Below are positions 8,061 through 17,989 of a stretch of DNA of 64,000 nucleotides, piece after piece. The position numbers and the translations under genes are program-made. The DNA is taken from the IMG/VR virus record IMGVR_UViG_3300031111_000003, positions 1 to 64,000 of that record; one strand, given 5' to 3'. Position 1 is the stretch's first letter; each line of letters begins with the position of its first letter. This DNA is from a virus. A model generated the notes under the pieces. It saw only the letters and a program-made list of their open reading frames with translations, searched no databases and had not been told where the DNA came from.

Positions 8061-10523
8061 ATGCCTGGTGAGAACATTGGTGAATTGACCGCGCATTTGC
8101 GGCTGTCAGGCCACCAGCTTGCGGGAGACATGGCCCGCGCCAAAGCGCAGTTCCGCGGTATGGAGAACACCGTCGGCCGTTCCATGGCTACGATGCGCAC
8201 CAGCGTCCTCTCCCTGCAATCCGCAATTGCCGGGCTTGGTATTGGCCTTCTGGCGAAGGAGATCATGTCCCTTGGCATGGAATTTGAGCAGACCATGCGA
8301 ACGGTTCAGGGCGTGATGCGGGCTGCTGAGGGGCAGTACAAAGAGCTGGAAGCAGCCGCCCGCAGGATGGGTGAGACCACAGAGTGGACCGCCAACCAAG
8401 CGGCTGAATCCCTGAAGTTCTTGGGCATGGCGGGCTTCGAGGCAGACAAAGCCATCGAAGCTCTGCCCGGAACTTTGGATTTGGCAACGGCTGGAGCTAT
8501 AGATCTTGGTCGGGCTGCTGACATTTCCACCAACGCCTTAACGGCCATGGGGCTTGGAGTAGATGAGCTAACCCGTGTTGGTGACACGTTCATTGGTACC
8601 ATCACTCGTACGAACACCAATATGGATATGATGGCCGAATCGTTTAAGTACGCGGCTCCCGTAGCCAAGGGCTTCGGGATCAGCGTTGAAGAGCTGTCGG
8701 CCATGATCGGCACCCTCGGCAACGCGGGCGTCCAGGGCAGCATGGCCGGTACGCAACTTCGAATGGCGTTCACTTTGGCAACGAAGGCGTTCGAGCATTA
8801 TGGGGAGAGTGCCTACAATGCGGATGGCACGACCAAGTCATTCGTCGATGCTCTCAAGTTGTTGAACGAACGCGGGGCTGACACACAAACCATGCTGGAC
8901 ATTTTTGGCCAACGAGCCGGATTGGCTGCTCTTATCCTCAAGGAGAATATTCCGTTTTACGAGGAGCTGGCCGAAAAGCTGCGCAACGCCGATGGTGAGA
9001 TGAAGACACTCGCCGACCGGATGCGCAACACCACTGCCGGAGCCTTCAGGGAATTGAAGTCCGCTCTGGAGGGGGTGGCTTTGGATATCTTCGCGCAGGA
9101 GGCGAGCGACGCAGAAGATGCCATTCGCAGCTTAACGAATTTCGTTCGAGAGAATAAGGGAGAATGGGCGGACATGGCTGGGGATGTCGCGGCCCTGACG
9201 AAGAACGTCGTGTCTCTGTTTGCTAGCATAGCACAGGGATGGGCGAATCTGCCGCAGATCGTACAAGAAACGGGTTTGTTGGTCGCTCTGTTTGGGGGCA
9301 AGGCAGGAGTTGCTTTTGCTGCTCAAGCTCTTGCCGTTGGTATTGCCATTGATGAGGTCATTCGCAAGCCTATGGAAGCCGCGAATGACTGGTGGCTGAA
9401 GTGGGGGGCTGGCTATTCTAATGAAGAACTGCAGCGGGCACGTGAACTCAGCAACATGAGTTGGGGTGAGCTCTGGACCCGCATGTCCAGCAGTGACGAA
9501 GAGCTGGATCGGATGAAGGGGATGGCCAATTCAAGAGACATCTCTCTTGACCCAGCCATTCGAGCAGCCCAGATCAATGCCAGCCGGGCCAAGTTCAACG
9601 AGGTCGACAAAGGCGCGGTCACTGGTGGTGGTAAGGGCGGAGAAGACCCGAATTGGCTGTCCCGTGGTGAGGAGCTGGTGTGGATGCAGCAGCGCCGGGC
9701 CGGGGATGGCGGTTTGGCTGAAGCCCGTAAGATCATCAAGAACCAGCAGGCCTTTCGTGATAAGCTGTACGAGATCAACGCCACTGCCGATCAGAAAGAA
9801 ATTGATATGTGGCTGGCCAAGAATACAGCCATTGAGGAGAGCACTAACGAGCTGACGGACGGCTTGGTTCGCGGCTTTAAGGACTACGCTACGGAAGCGG
9901 GCAAGTTGTCCGACCAGCTTGCTAATGCAGTGGAGTTTGGTATGAAGGGAATGGAGGACGCCATTCTCCAGTTCACGGAGACCGGCAAGTTTTCCTTCCG
10001 CGACATGGCGAATTCCATCATCAGCGATCTCATGCGGATCACCATTCGATCGTCCATTACAGGTCCTCTAGCCGGGGCTTTGGCGAGGGTCTTCTCCGGC
10101 CCGACGTACAACGTCCGTGGCTACAGCTCGTCGGGGGTCTGGACTGGGGCAAAGGGAGGGGCTTTCGGTCACGATGGCGTGATGGCTTTTGCCCAAGGAG
10201 GCATTGTCAGCCAGCCCACTCTGTTCCCCTTTGCAAAGGGGACGGGCTTGATGGGTGAGGCCGGTGAGGAGGGGATCCTGCCGCTGGCACGGATGAATAA
10301 TGGAGTATTAGGTGTCCATGCTGTGGGTGGTGGCGGTGGAGATATCACAATTAACGTGTATGGTGGTGGTGACGCCGATGTCCGCACGTCACAAGGTGGT
10401 GGTGGCTTCAACATCGATGTGCTCGTTGGCGAGGCCATGGTGCGGGACATTGACCGTAACGGTCCTGGTACTCAGAAGCTGACGAAGACGTTCAACCTCA
10501 AGCGGTCCGGGAGGATAGGATAA
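8061..10523 (+). CDS. Tail tape measure protein
   Basis: 820 residues, the second largest protein here. The N-terminal 350 residues follow the TP901-type core (MRTSVLSLQSAIAGLGIG, EQTMRTVQGVM, TEWTANQAAESLKFLGMAG, TNTNMDMMAESFKYAAPVA). A middle part with hydrophobic helices (about 375-430) is followed by a lambda H-like C terminus (FTETGKFSFRDMANSIISD, GLMGEAGEEGILPLA). It sets tail length and probably is ejected with DNA. It begins two bases after the GT stop. Confidence 0.9.
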   Translation: MPGENIGELTAHLRLSGHQLAGDMARAKAQFRGMENTVGRSMATMRTSVLSLQSAIAGLGIGLLAKEIMSLGMEFEQTMRTVQGVMRAAEGQYKELEAAARRMGETTEWTANQAAESLKFLGMAGFEADKAIEALPGTLDLATAGAIDLGRAADISTNALTAMGLGVDELTRVGDTFIGTITRTNTNMDMMAESFKYAAPVAKGFGISVEELSAMIGTLGNAGVQGSMAGTQLRMAFTLATKAFEHYGESAYNADGTTKSFVDALKLLNERGADTQTMLDIFGQRAGLAALILKENIPFYEELAEKLRNADGEMKTLADRMRNTTAGAFRELKSALEGVALDIFAQEASDAEDAIRSLTNFVRENKGEWADMAGDVAALTKNVVSLFASIAQGWANLPQIVQETGLLVALFGGKAGVAFAAQALAVGIAIDEVIRKPMEAANDWWLKWGAGYSNEELQRARELSNMSWGELWTRMSSSDEELDRMKGMANSRDISLDPAIRAAQINASRAKFNEVDKGAVTGGGKGGEDPNWLSRGEELVWMQQRRAGDGGLAEARKIIKNQQAFRDKLYEINATADQKEIDMWLAKNTAIEESTNELTDGLVRGFKDYATEAGKLSDQLANAVEFGMKGMEDAILQFTETGKFSFRDMANSIISDLMRITIRSSITGPLAGALARVFSGPTYNVRGYSSSGVWTGAKGGAFGHDGVMAFAQGGIVSQPTLFPFAKGTGLMGEAGEEGILPLARMNNGVLGVHAVGGGGGDITINVYGGGDADVRTSQGGGGFNIDVLVGEAMVRDIDRNGPGTQKLTKTFNLKRSGRIG

Positions 10524-10891
10524 TGGCAGACGTCTGGCCGACAGCCAACGGCTTTCCTCAGGCCATGATGCCTGATTCGGTCAAGGATAATCCTGGGGAC
10601 AGCCGCGTGTTCAGCGAAATGAGTGCAGGCCCCCCCAAGGTTCGGGCCAGAGGATCTGCTGTGGTTCGTACCGTGAGTGGCCGTTACTACATGACGGCTA
10701 CCAATAGGGTCACGCATGAGACGTTCTTTACGTCCACCCTGTCCAACGGTGTTGGCACTTTCGAGTGGCCCGGCCCGGCAGGAGATGAGAACCTGACCAA
10801 ATGCCGTTATGGTAAGAAGAGGCCCGTCTACACTCCGGCGGGGCCGAACGATTATTTCTGTGACGTCGAAATCATGGTGCTACCGACATGA
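10523..10891 (+). CDS. Distal tail protein, lambda M-like position
   Basis: 122 residues, starting in a TAATG overlap with the tape measure stop. The protein looks beta-rich (VRARGSAVVRTVSGRYYMT, FFTSTLSNGVGTFEWPGP), and lies where the distal tail protein of a lambda-like tail tip is found. No enzymatic motif. The call rests on gene order plus the compact beta fold suggested by the sequence. Confidence 0.55.
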   Translation: MADVWPTANGFPQAMMPDSVKDNPGDSRVFSEMSAGPPKVRARGSAVVRTVSGRYYMTATNRVTHETFFTSTLSNGVGTFEWPGPAGDENLTKCRYGKKRPVYTPAGPNDYFCDVEIMVLPT

Positions 10892-11400
10892 CACCCAGCG
10901 ATGACTTTGTCCGAGAGGCTACCGCGCCCCAGAGCACAGACGTTCTGTGCATACTGGTCACGATCGAACACGATGACCTCAGTGAGACGCTGTATTTTGT
11001 TCAGGACGAGGTGCGGCCAGAGACCAGCGGGGACAACGCGGGGATTACCAGCAACGGTAATTTCCATATTGCATTCCCCTTCCGCATCACGCTGCCCAAC
11101 GACAGGGACCAGGAAGTGCCCAGGTCCACTCTGCGGATTGACAATGTCAGCCGGGAGATCATCGACAGCATTCGGTCCATCTCGTCCAGTCCGACCATAT
11201 CCATCAACATTGCTCGACAGTCGGATCCGGATACGATCGAACGTGGGCCTATTGTGATGACGTTGGAAGACGTCATCTACAATGCCATAGTCATTCAGGG
11301 CAACCTTGGGGCGGAGCTGTTCCTGGATACTCAATACCCGTACCAGAAATTCACCCCCAACACCGCACCGGGACTGTTCGGCCATGAAACGACAAGTTAA
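10888..11400 (+). CDS. DUF1833-like minor tail protein (lambda L-like position)
   Basis: 170 residues, ATGA overlap with the previous gene. The sequence pattern (FVREATAPQSTDVLCILVTI, then IAFPFRITLPNDRDQEVP, TLRIDNVSREIIDSIRS) resembles the DUF1833 group of tail-tip proteins. In lambda this position is held by gpL, which binds an iron-sulfur cluster; here only a single Cys is visible, so that property is not supported. It overlaps the NlpC/P60 gene. Confidence 0.65.
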   Translation: MTPSDDFVREATAPQSTDVLCILVTIEHDDLSETLYFVQDEVRPETSGDNAGITSNGNFHIAFPFRITLPNDRDQEVPRSTLRIDNVSREIIDSIRSISSSPTISINIARQSDPDTIERGPIVMTLEDVIYNAIVIQGNLGAELFLDTQYPYQKFTPNTAPGLFGHETTS

Positions 11401-11803
11401 CATACCACAGATGGTGCGTGACGTGCTGGGGAAGCCATACCAGCGACGAGGTCGTGGCCCGGATGGTTTCAACTGCTACGGTTTGTATTATTACTGTGCC
11501 ACTGAATACTTCGGTCTGGATGTGCCCGCATACAGCGCCGCCATGGTGCTGGACGGGGACAGGGAGGCCGTCGCCGTCGCCGTCGCTGACCGTCTGGGTG
11601 AGTGGACGCAGGTGGGTCGCGTGTATGCCGAGCCGGGGGATGCCGTACGGCTGCTGGTGGCCGGGTATGACCATGTGGGGGTATACCTGGGGGGCAAAGA
11701 ATTTCTGCACATACTGAAAGGCAAGAACGTGTCCACGGCAAAGTTTACCGACGGGGAATGGGAGAAGCGATTCAAGGGGATATTCAGGTATGTCGGAACA
11801 TAG
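11384..11803 (+). CDS. NlpC/P60 cell-wall peptidase, tail tip (lambda K-like)
   Basis: 139 residues from ATG 11384, which overlaps the previous gene by 17 bases. The catalytic Cys is in DGFNCYGLYYY and the His in YDHVGVYLG, with a third polar residue expected near EFLHIL. This is the Cys-His arrangement of NlpC/P60 peptidases. In the tail tip it should cut a peptide bond in peptidoglycan during DNA entry. The N-terminal Mov34-like half found in lambda gpK is absent. Confidence 0.85.
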   Translation: MKRQVNIPQMVRDVLGKPYQRRGRGPDGFNCYGLYYYCATEYFGLDVPAYSAAMVLDGDREAVAVAVADRLGEWTQVGRVYAEPGDAVRLLVAGYDHVGVYLGGKEFLHILKGKNVSTAKFTDGEWEKRFKGIFRYVGT

Positions 11804-14800
11804 CCGGACTCAGATCAAGACGCTAGTTCGTCCCAGCATATTCAGCGACCAAGTTGACCTCATTTCGTATGGCGAGGGGGCCAGCATTGCTGAAATCGTG
11901 GCCCATGCTGCGGAAAAGATGCTGCCGGAATCAGACATCCTGGTATGGATGAATGATGGCCGAGCCATTCCAGTGGTCAAGTGGGAGTCGACCTACCCCA
12001 CAGTAAACGACGTCGTTTACGTGAAGCAGATCCCCGCCAGTGGCGGGGGCGGTGATGGTGGTAAGGACACCGGCATGGTGGTGCTGCAGATAGCCATCAT
12101 GGCGGCAGCCATTGCAGTGTCAGCTGGAGCCCTGGGCCCTGCTGGTCTTGGATTGCTCGGTGAGTCGTTTGCTGCTGGTGGGATGGGAGCCATGATTGCT
12201 GGTGCTTCCGTCAGCATCGTTGGTGGGCTGGCAATGAACATGCTCAGCCAACCGCCCAGTCCCAATGCGTCGCTGCCCACTTTTTCTGGCGGCATATCCG
12301 GCATTCAGGCCGGATCCAATGTGTACTCCATAGATGGTCCTCGCAACCGGATCAACAAATATGGAATACTGTCCCGTGGGTTTGGTAAGTTCCGGTCTTG
12401 GCCGGACTATGGGGCGCTGCCTTACACGTTCATCAACGGGGATGATGAATACGTGCGGTGTCTGTTTGTGATTGGGGCAGGCGACTACGAGCTGTCGGAA
12501 CACAAGCTCGGCGAGACCGACTTCGGGGACTACGAAGATGTTAAATTTAACATCTATCGCAATCTGGACGTGCGAGATTGGTACCCACCGTTGTACAAGG
12601 GCTCCGTGGTGCAGGAGAACCTGGAACTGGAATTGATATATGGAGACGACTACACTACGCGCACGACGAAAGATGGTGTGACCGAGATCGGGTTCGACAT
12701 CGGGTTCAACCAGTTGTTCGGAGTGACCAGTAGGGGTAAAGACAGGGAAGTATCGGTAGCATTTCAGGCACAATACAAGAAAGTGGGCAGTGCAACGTGG
12801 AAAGCTGCCATACTTGGTGGGACGACACCAGATTCGAATACGTTAACTGCACACGAAGGAATAGGGTACGGAGCAAGTAACAGCCGTGCAGGTAGGATGT
12901 ATTTGTATGGTGCGTGGAGCAACAATGTAGGAGAGGACGAAAATACCATCCAGATGTTCAATGGGCAGACTGTAGCTATTACTGGATTTACAGATGCCAG
13001 GCTCAATGTGGATGATTTACAAATACAGAATGTGGAATTTCTTAGTGGGACGCGTGGCGGTGTCCCGTTCGATTTCGTAATATACGGATATAGTGCAACT
13101 TTGGCAGCAACTGCTGTAAACTACATAGACGCTCCTGGCGACGATTGTATAATAACAGAAACGTCGTATGGGACGACATACACGTTTACGGAGTCGACCC
13201 GATCCATGTTCCGCAAGTCGTTCCGTATCCCAGTGGCGGAAGGGCAATACCAGTTTCGCATCAAGCGTACGACTGAGAGCAATACGTCGTTGCGCCAAGT
13301 GTACGACACCATGTACCTGACGGCCATCAAGTCGTTCCAGAATTTTGCCCCGCTGAATTTCGACATTCCAGTTACCGTTGTGGACATGGAGATCAGGGCC
13401 AGTAATCAGCTGAACGGGGCCGTGGACAATTACAACTGCATTGCGGAAGCGCTGATACCGGTGTACGACGATACACTGGAAACGTGGAGCACCGAGAAGA
13501 CACGCAACCCGGCTTGGGCCTATTGCGAAGTGATGAAGGGGGACAGCAACAACTTGGCCATCAGCGACTCCCGCATTTACTTCGACAATATCGTGGACTG
13601 GGCTAATGATGCGGATACGAACGGGTGGTATTTCGACCACGTGTTCGACTACCCGACGATAGTGGCCGAGGCATTGGACTTCATCGCCAGCACGTATCGG
13701 GCCAGTCGGGGTATGTATGATAACAAGCACACGGTGGTACAGGACAAGGTGCACACCACCCCGCGAGCCTTGATCACGCCGCGCAATAGCCGGGATTTTA
13801 GCGCGTCCAAGAATTTTAAAAACGCTGCCCCTCACACCCTGCGGGTCCGATTCCCCAACGCGGAAGCCGGGTACCAACAGGACGAGATCGTGGTGTACGA
13901 TGACGGGTACGACGCTGACAGCGCCACCAACATCGATACTTTGGACCTGCTCGGCGTATCCAGCGCGGATCAGGCTTGGAAAGAAGCCCGGTACCGCTTG
14001 GCAGCGGCCCGGTTGCGCCCGGAGGTGTTCAGCTCCGTTCAGGACTTCGAGTACCTGCTTCTCAACAGGGGCGATATGTTCGTCTTCCAGCATGACGTCC
14101 CGCTGCTGGGGGTTGGTGTGAGCCCCCGCATTTCCAGCATCGATGATACGGACGGAAGCGGTAACGTGACGCAGGTGAGCGTGGATGGTAGCTTCGACTT
14201 GGACAGCACCAAGACGTACCAGGCGCGGGTCCGGTTGGCCGACAATACGTTCGCCATCGGCACGGTGGAGCCGGGGGCAACCACCACGTATACACAGTTG
14301 ACGTTTACCAACAGCGGTGGCATCGGCACTAGCGCGGCAGTGGATGACCTCATTTCCCTGCGTGAATCCACCATTGACGAATCCGAGATGGTGTGCGTTG
14401 GGGTGCAGCCGGTGTCCGAACTGGAAGCGCGGATCTTCTTCCAGGAGCATGCCCCTGCAGTGCACTCGGCTGACACTGGGGCTATTCCCGACTATGACCC
14501 TAAGATCACGTACCCTGTGCGGTACGAGAGAGACGTGCCACCGGCCCCGTCCCTGCAGCAGATTTACGCGGACGAAACCGCCCTCGCTGTCTATACTGGG
14601 GGTATACTGCAGCCTGGTATCCGGGCGAACTTCATCTGGAATCGGGCTGGCTGGCCAGGACAGGTGGACTTTCAGTTCCAGTACAAATTGTCAGATGCGG
14701 GGGACAGTTCGTGGGCTCAAGGTGGAGTAGTTTCACACGGCACGTGGTCACAGTTCATGGGCCCATGTACTGAGGGGGAATATTACGATGTCCGGGTCCG

Positions 14801-15905
14801 GGCCGTGTCCCTTGTTGGCCTTGGTTCCAAGTGGGCCACTCGTGAGGGCATATACATCATCGGCAAGTCCTCGCTGCCCCCGGACGTGGGTCAGCTGATG
14901 TATGAGGATGGTAGCCTCGTCTGGGCCGACATCTCTCGCCCGGCTGACTTCTCCCACTACCGTATTGCCTACAATGAGGGGAACAACCGCAACGGCAACT
15001 CAGCCACCGACATCAAGGGCAGCCCGACTACGGCAACCACGGTGGACGTTTCCTGGGCCAGCGGCACCACCACATTCTTCGTGTGGGCGGTTGACAGTGC
15101 TGGAAATGAAAGTGAAAATCCCGCCATTCTCGTCCGTAACATAATTGGCGTAGAAGCGGCCAATGTGATAGAAACGGATAGTGAGGATCCTACCTTCTCC
15201 GGCACCAAGACGAATTGTACTGTCGACGGTGGCGTGCTCAAGGCCGACGGTGCCGACATTTGGGAGGGGGACGACGACAACCCGACTTGGACTGGTACGA
15301 GCACGAACGAGTGGTGGAGCAGTACGTACAAGAAGATGACTTACGAATGGACATATTCGGTGCCAGCAGCCGCCAGTCCATTACGAGCTGAGGACCGGCT
15401 GATCATAGACAAGACCACTACAGGGGCCGATGTCAAGCTCTACTACGCCACTGACAGCCAGGCCATCCTCTGGACAGGGAATGATGACAACCCGATCTGG
15501 ACCGGGGATGACGACGCGGCGTTCTGGGAAGGCCCGACTGACTATGCCAACTGGCCTGGATACTTATCCCCACCCGAGGACGATCTGGAATACTTCTTCA
15601 AGCTGGAGATCGGGCGCGGCAACACGCAGGGAACTGTGTCCGAGCTGGATGTGGTGTTCGATGCCGTGGACGTCAATGAGTTCTTCAACGACGTAGCCAT
15701 CGCAGCATTAGGGACTCGACTGCCCCTGACCAAGACGTTTCGGTCCATCAAGCAGGTGCTACTGACGTTGCAGGATGACGGCGGGGATGCGGAGTCAGTC
15801 AGAGTGCATGATAAGGATGAAACGGATGGTCCATTGGTTAAGGCGTATAACGATCTTCAAGCGGCCACGACCGGATCTGTGGACGCACATATACAAGGCT
15901 ACTAA
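11790..15905 (+). CDS. Central tail hub / host-specificity protein (lambda I+J-like)
   Basis: 1371 residues, the longest gene. Residues 1-175 look like lambda gpI: a ubiquitin-like start, a Gly-rich linker, a long hydrophobic alanine/glycine stretch (about 95-155) and NMLSQPPSP. The remainder follows gpJ: GISGIQAGSNVYSIDGPRN, hub domains, and fibronectin-like repeats near residues 970-1150. Near residues 1160-1260 are three imperfect W-x-G-D/E-D-D-N-P-x-W-T-G repeats (WEGDDDNPTWTG, WTGNDDNPIWTG, WTGDDDAAFWEG). The C-terminal part likely contacts the host receptor. Confidence 0.85.
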   Translation: MSEHSRTQIKTLVRPSIFSDQVDLISYGEGASIAEIVAHAAEKMLPESDILVWMNDGRAIPVVKWESTYPTVNDVVYVKQIPASGGGGDGGKDTGMVVLQIAIMAAAIAVSAGALGPAGLGLLGESFAAGGMGAMIAGASVSIVGGLAMNMLSQPPSPNASLPTFSGGISGIQAGSNVYSIDGPRNRINKYGILSRGFGKFRSWPDYGALPYTFINGDDEYVRCLFVIGAGDYELSEHKLGETDFGDYEDVKFNIYRNLDVRDWYPPLYKGSVVQENLELELIYGDDYTTRTTKDGVTEIGFDIGFNQLFGVTSRGKDREVSVAFQAQYKKVGSATWKAAILGGTTPDSNTLTAHEGIGYGASNSRAGRMYLYGAWSNNVGEDENTIQMFNGQTVAITGFTDARLNVDDLQIQNVEFLSGTRGGVPFDFVIYGYSATLAATAVNYIDAPGDDCIITETSYGTTYTFTESTRSMFRKSFRIPVAEGQYQFRIKRTTESNTSLRQVYDTMYLTAIKSFQNFAPLNFDIPVTVVDMEIRASNQLNGAVDNYNCIAEALIPVYDDTLETWSTEKTRNPAWAYCEVMKGDSNNLAISDSRIYFDNIVDWANDADTNGWYFDHVFDYPTIVAEALDFIASTYRASRGMYDNKHTVVQDKVHTTPRALITPRNSRDFSASKNFKNAAPHTLRVRFPNAEAGYQQDEIVVYDDGYDADSATNIDTLDLLGVSSADQAWKEARYRLAAARLRPEVFSSVQDFEYLLLNRGDMFVFQHDVPLLGVGVSPRISSIDDTDGSGNVTQVSVDGSFDLDSTKTYQARVRLADNTFAIGTVEPGATTTYTQLTFTNSGGIGTSAAVDDLISLRESTIDESEMVCVGVQPVSELEARIFFQEHAPAVHSADTGAIPDYDPKITYPVRYERDVPPAPSLQQIYADETALAVYTGGILQPGIRANFIWNRAGWPGQVDFQFQYKLSDAGDSSWAQGGVVSHGTWSQFMGPCTEGEYYDVRVRAVSLVGLGSKWATREGIYIIGKSSLPPDVGQLMYEDGSLVWADISRPADFSHYRIAYNEGNNRNGNSATDIKGSPTTATTVDVSWASGTTTFFVWAVDSAGNESENPAILVRNIIGVEAANVIETDSEDPTFSGTKTNCTVDGGVLKADGADIWEGDDDNPTWTGTSTNEWWSSTYKKMTYEWTYSVPAAASPLRAEDRLIIDKTTTGADVKLYYATDSQAILWTGNDDNPIWTGDDDAAFWEGPTDYANWPGYLSPPEDDLEYFFKLEIGRGNTQGTVSELDVVFDAVDVNEFFNDVAIAALGTRLPLTKTFRSIKQVLLTLQDDGGDAESVRVHDKDETDGPLVKAYNDLQAATTGSVDAHIQGY

Positions 15906-15924
15906 CTGACTGGAGGATAAAGAC

Positions 15925-17166
15925 ATGACGGACATTCCGGCTACTACTTACTTGAACGACGCAAGGGATGAGGGCGAGTTCAAGACCGGGTTGATCACAC
16001 CCATCTTGAATGTGTTGGCGGAAATTCTTGGTGGTGCCGCCGAATCGGAGCTGACCGTCAGTGGCGGATCAATCACGCCGACCGCTGCCAGTCACACGGT
16101 CGATACCGAGTCGGATGCAGCATCCGATGATTTGGATAACATAGCCACTACCAACCACCCTGAGAGTCGCTTCATCATTTTGCGATGTGCAGATGCCAGT
16201 CGGGTAACGACTATTAAGCATGAAAGTGGTGGAGCTGGTCAGATACACACTGGTGGCAGTGATATTGATCTGGACAGCGTAAATAAACGAGTGCTGTTGC
16301 AGCGGGTGGGTGCCGACTGGTATGTGGTGGCAATATTTCACGCCGAACAAGACACCTACCTTTATAGCGCCAACAACCTTTCCGACCTGGCCGACCCGGC
16401 CACGGCCTGGAGCAACCTGGGCCTGGACCCGGCTATGACTGCGGTCATGAGCCGGGCCAAATTCACCTACAGTGACACGGATGAATTAACCGTCGGGCCT
16501 GGGGTCTATTACCACAGTGGGACGACCAACCAAGTCGTTCACTGGGATTCAGACATTACATTCCAAATTGGTTCTGGCGGTACAAACGGCGATTCCTCAG
16601 ACGCCGGTACCTCGCAGTGGCAATACCTCTATATCGACGATTCGGCAGTGGTCACGTTAGGGTCCAACGAGCTGACGGCCACGGAGCTGCTCAACTCCAC
16701 CACGGCCCCTACCTGGAGCGATGCCAAGGCCGGGTTTTATAACGGCAACGACCGCTGCGTATTTGCGTTTTATATAGATGGTTCCGGCAACATCGAGTAC
16801 TTCTATCATGACGGCGGCGATTTCGTGCAATTCGATGAATTACAGGCAACTAACATTAACGATACGGACGTTGACGCGTGGACTGATTGTGTATTGGTAA
16901 TCCCGCTCTTCGGTTGTGCTCAACGCGCTGTCGTTGCAGCAAAATTACGCTACGTTGATGGGAATATGGTCGGGTATTGGAGAACGAACGGCAGTTCAGC
17001 CACAGATAATCAAATGGGTCAAATTGTAAATACTTCAACATTGACCTTTAGCTCGTTTCCCGTGACGACCGATGCAAACGGCAAGATCGAAGTCCTCGGG
17101 AATGCGGCCAACAATTCAACTATTTATATATGGACAGTGGGATGGTTTCTGCCCAGGGGGATATAA
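15925..17166 (+). CDS. Tail fibre / receptor-binding protein
   Basis: 413 residues following the J-like gene, with GGAGGATAAAGAC before ATG. The N terminus (residues 1-45) probably docks to the tail tip. Two beta-rich modules follow, with many Thr, Ser, Asp and aromatic residues, and a linker LYSANNLSDLADPATAWSNLG, a phrase common in phage fibres. The C-terminal domain (TDANGKIEVLGNAANNSTI) looks like a globular head. No depolymerase motif is seen. Adhesion is inferred. Confidence 0.7.
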   Translation: MTDIPATTYLNDARDEGEFKTGLITPILNVLAEILGGAAESELTVSGGSITPTAASHTVDTESDAASDDLDNIATTNHPESRFIILRCADASRVTTIKHESGGAGQIHTGGSDIDLDSVNKRVLLQRVGADWYVVAIFHAEQDTYLYSANNLSDLADPATAWSNLGLDPAMTAVMSRAKFTYSDTDELTVGPGVYYHSGTTNQVVHWDSDITFQIGSGGTNGDSSDAGTSQWQYLYIDDSAVVTLGSNELTATELLNSTTAPTWSDAKAGFYNGNDRCVFAFYIDGSGNIEYFYHDGGDFVQFDELQATNINDTDVDAWTDCVLVIPLFGCAQRAVVAAKLRYVDGNMVGYWRTNGSSATDNQMGQIVNTSTLTFSSFPVTTDANGKIEVLGNAANNSTIYIWTVGWFLPRGI

Positions 17167-17170
17167 CGCT

Positions 17171-17389
17171 ATGGAAATAGCAATTATCTATCAGGTGTCG
17201 GATGGTGAGATCGTGGATCAGATCGGTGTGGACGCGCAGGTGGCAGGCGACGGCTCCACGGCCTGGGATCATGTCCAACGCAAGCTGTCCGACCCGGCTC
17301 TGGCCGTGCTGTTGGTACCGTGGCAGGATGGTTATCCCGATCGCGAGACGCAACGTGTGGAGGCCGGGGCCGTGGTGGATTATGAATAG
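17171..17389 (+). CDS. Small acidic protein downstream of the fibre gene
   Basis: 72 residues from ATG 17171, chosen because it starts right after the fibre stop, although a longer in-frame start exists inside the fibre gene. The protein reads MEIAIIYQVSDGEIVDQIG at its start and is acidic overall. Its place suggests a fibre-associated protein or chaperone, but no family was recognised. Confidence 0.55.
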   Translation: MEIAIIYQVSDGEIVDQIGVDAQVAGDGSTAWDHVQRKLSDPALAVLLVPWQDGYPDRETQRVEAGAVVDYE

Positions 17390-17443
17390 CCCTCCCGTGG
17401 TAGCGACTTTTCCACGTCAGTGAATTAAGCAGGAGAACGCAGA

Positions 17444-17989
17444 ATGACCATTCCCTCGCATGAAGAAATGGACCTGAACTGGATTGCAGATGTCGCAGGA
17501 CACCACGTTCGCAACCTTTGTGACGTCGGAGCTATCAAGACTTTGGTCGCACTCCCGGCGTCCTTGGCCACGTGGCTGTTCGGCGGATTTGGTGAGCTGC
17601 TTCTGTCCCTCATCCTGATCATGGTGATCGACTTCACACTCGGGTTCATCCGTGCTTGGCGGGAACATAATGTCTCCAGTCACAAGATGATGGGATGGGT
17701 GGTTAAGTTCTCCATGTACGGGATCGGCGTCATCCTGGCCAATCGGCTTGATACGGTTTTGGGGATGTGCTTAGTGGACTTGCCGGTAGACCAGCTCAAT
17801 GCCAACCTACGCACGTTCGTCATAGCCTACTTGTGCATATCCGAGTCCATATCGGTTTTGGAGCACATGGGGCACTTGGGATTCCGGGTGCCGAGAATAT
17901 TCATTAAGCGCCTTCAGCAATATCGGGATGGGCTCGATGGCGGTGAAGGGGATGGCAGTCCGCCCACGGACAAAGGGGATGACAAATGA
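17444..17989 (+). CDS. Phage holin (Phage_holin_4/TcdE-like)
   Basis: 181 residues, preceded by AGGAGAACGCAG. Hydrophobic segments lie at about residues 35-65 (LASWLFGG region, then LLLSLILIMVIDFTLGFIRA), 80-100 (FSMYGIGVILAN) and 125-145 (FVIAYLCISESISVLEHMG). The ordering IDFTLGFIRAW...SxKMMGWVVKF...ISESISVLEH fits the holin family whose members open the inner membrane at lysis. The C terminus is charged. It starts the lysis cassette with a lipoprotein gene overlapping its stop. Confidence 0.8.
   Translation: MTIPSHEEMDLNWIADVAGHHVRNLCDVGAIKTLVALPASLATWLFGGFGELLLSLILIMVIDFTLGFIRAWREHNVSSHKMMGWVVKFSMYGIGVILANRLDTVLGMCLVDLPVDQLNANLRTFVIAYLCISESISVLEHMGHLGFRVPRIFIKRLQQYRDGLDGGEGDGSPPTDKGDDK

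Noticed and set aside
13017-14465. 482-codon minus-strand open frame inside the tail hub gene
   Set aside because: It is antisense to a clearly coding J-like gene, His/Val-rich as expected for shadows of this codon use, and has no ribosome site.
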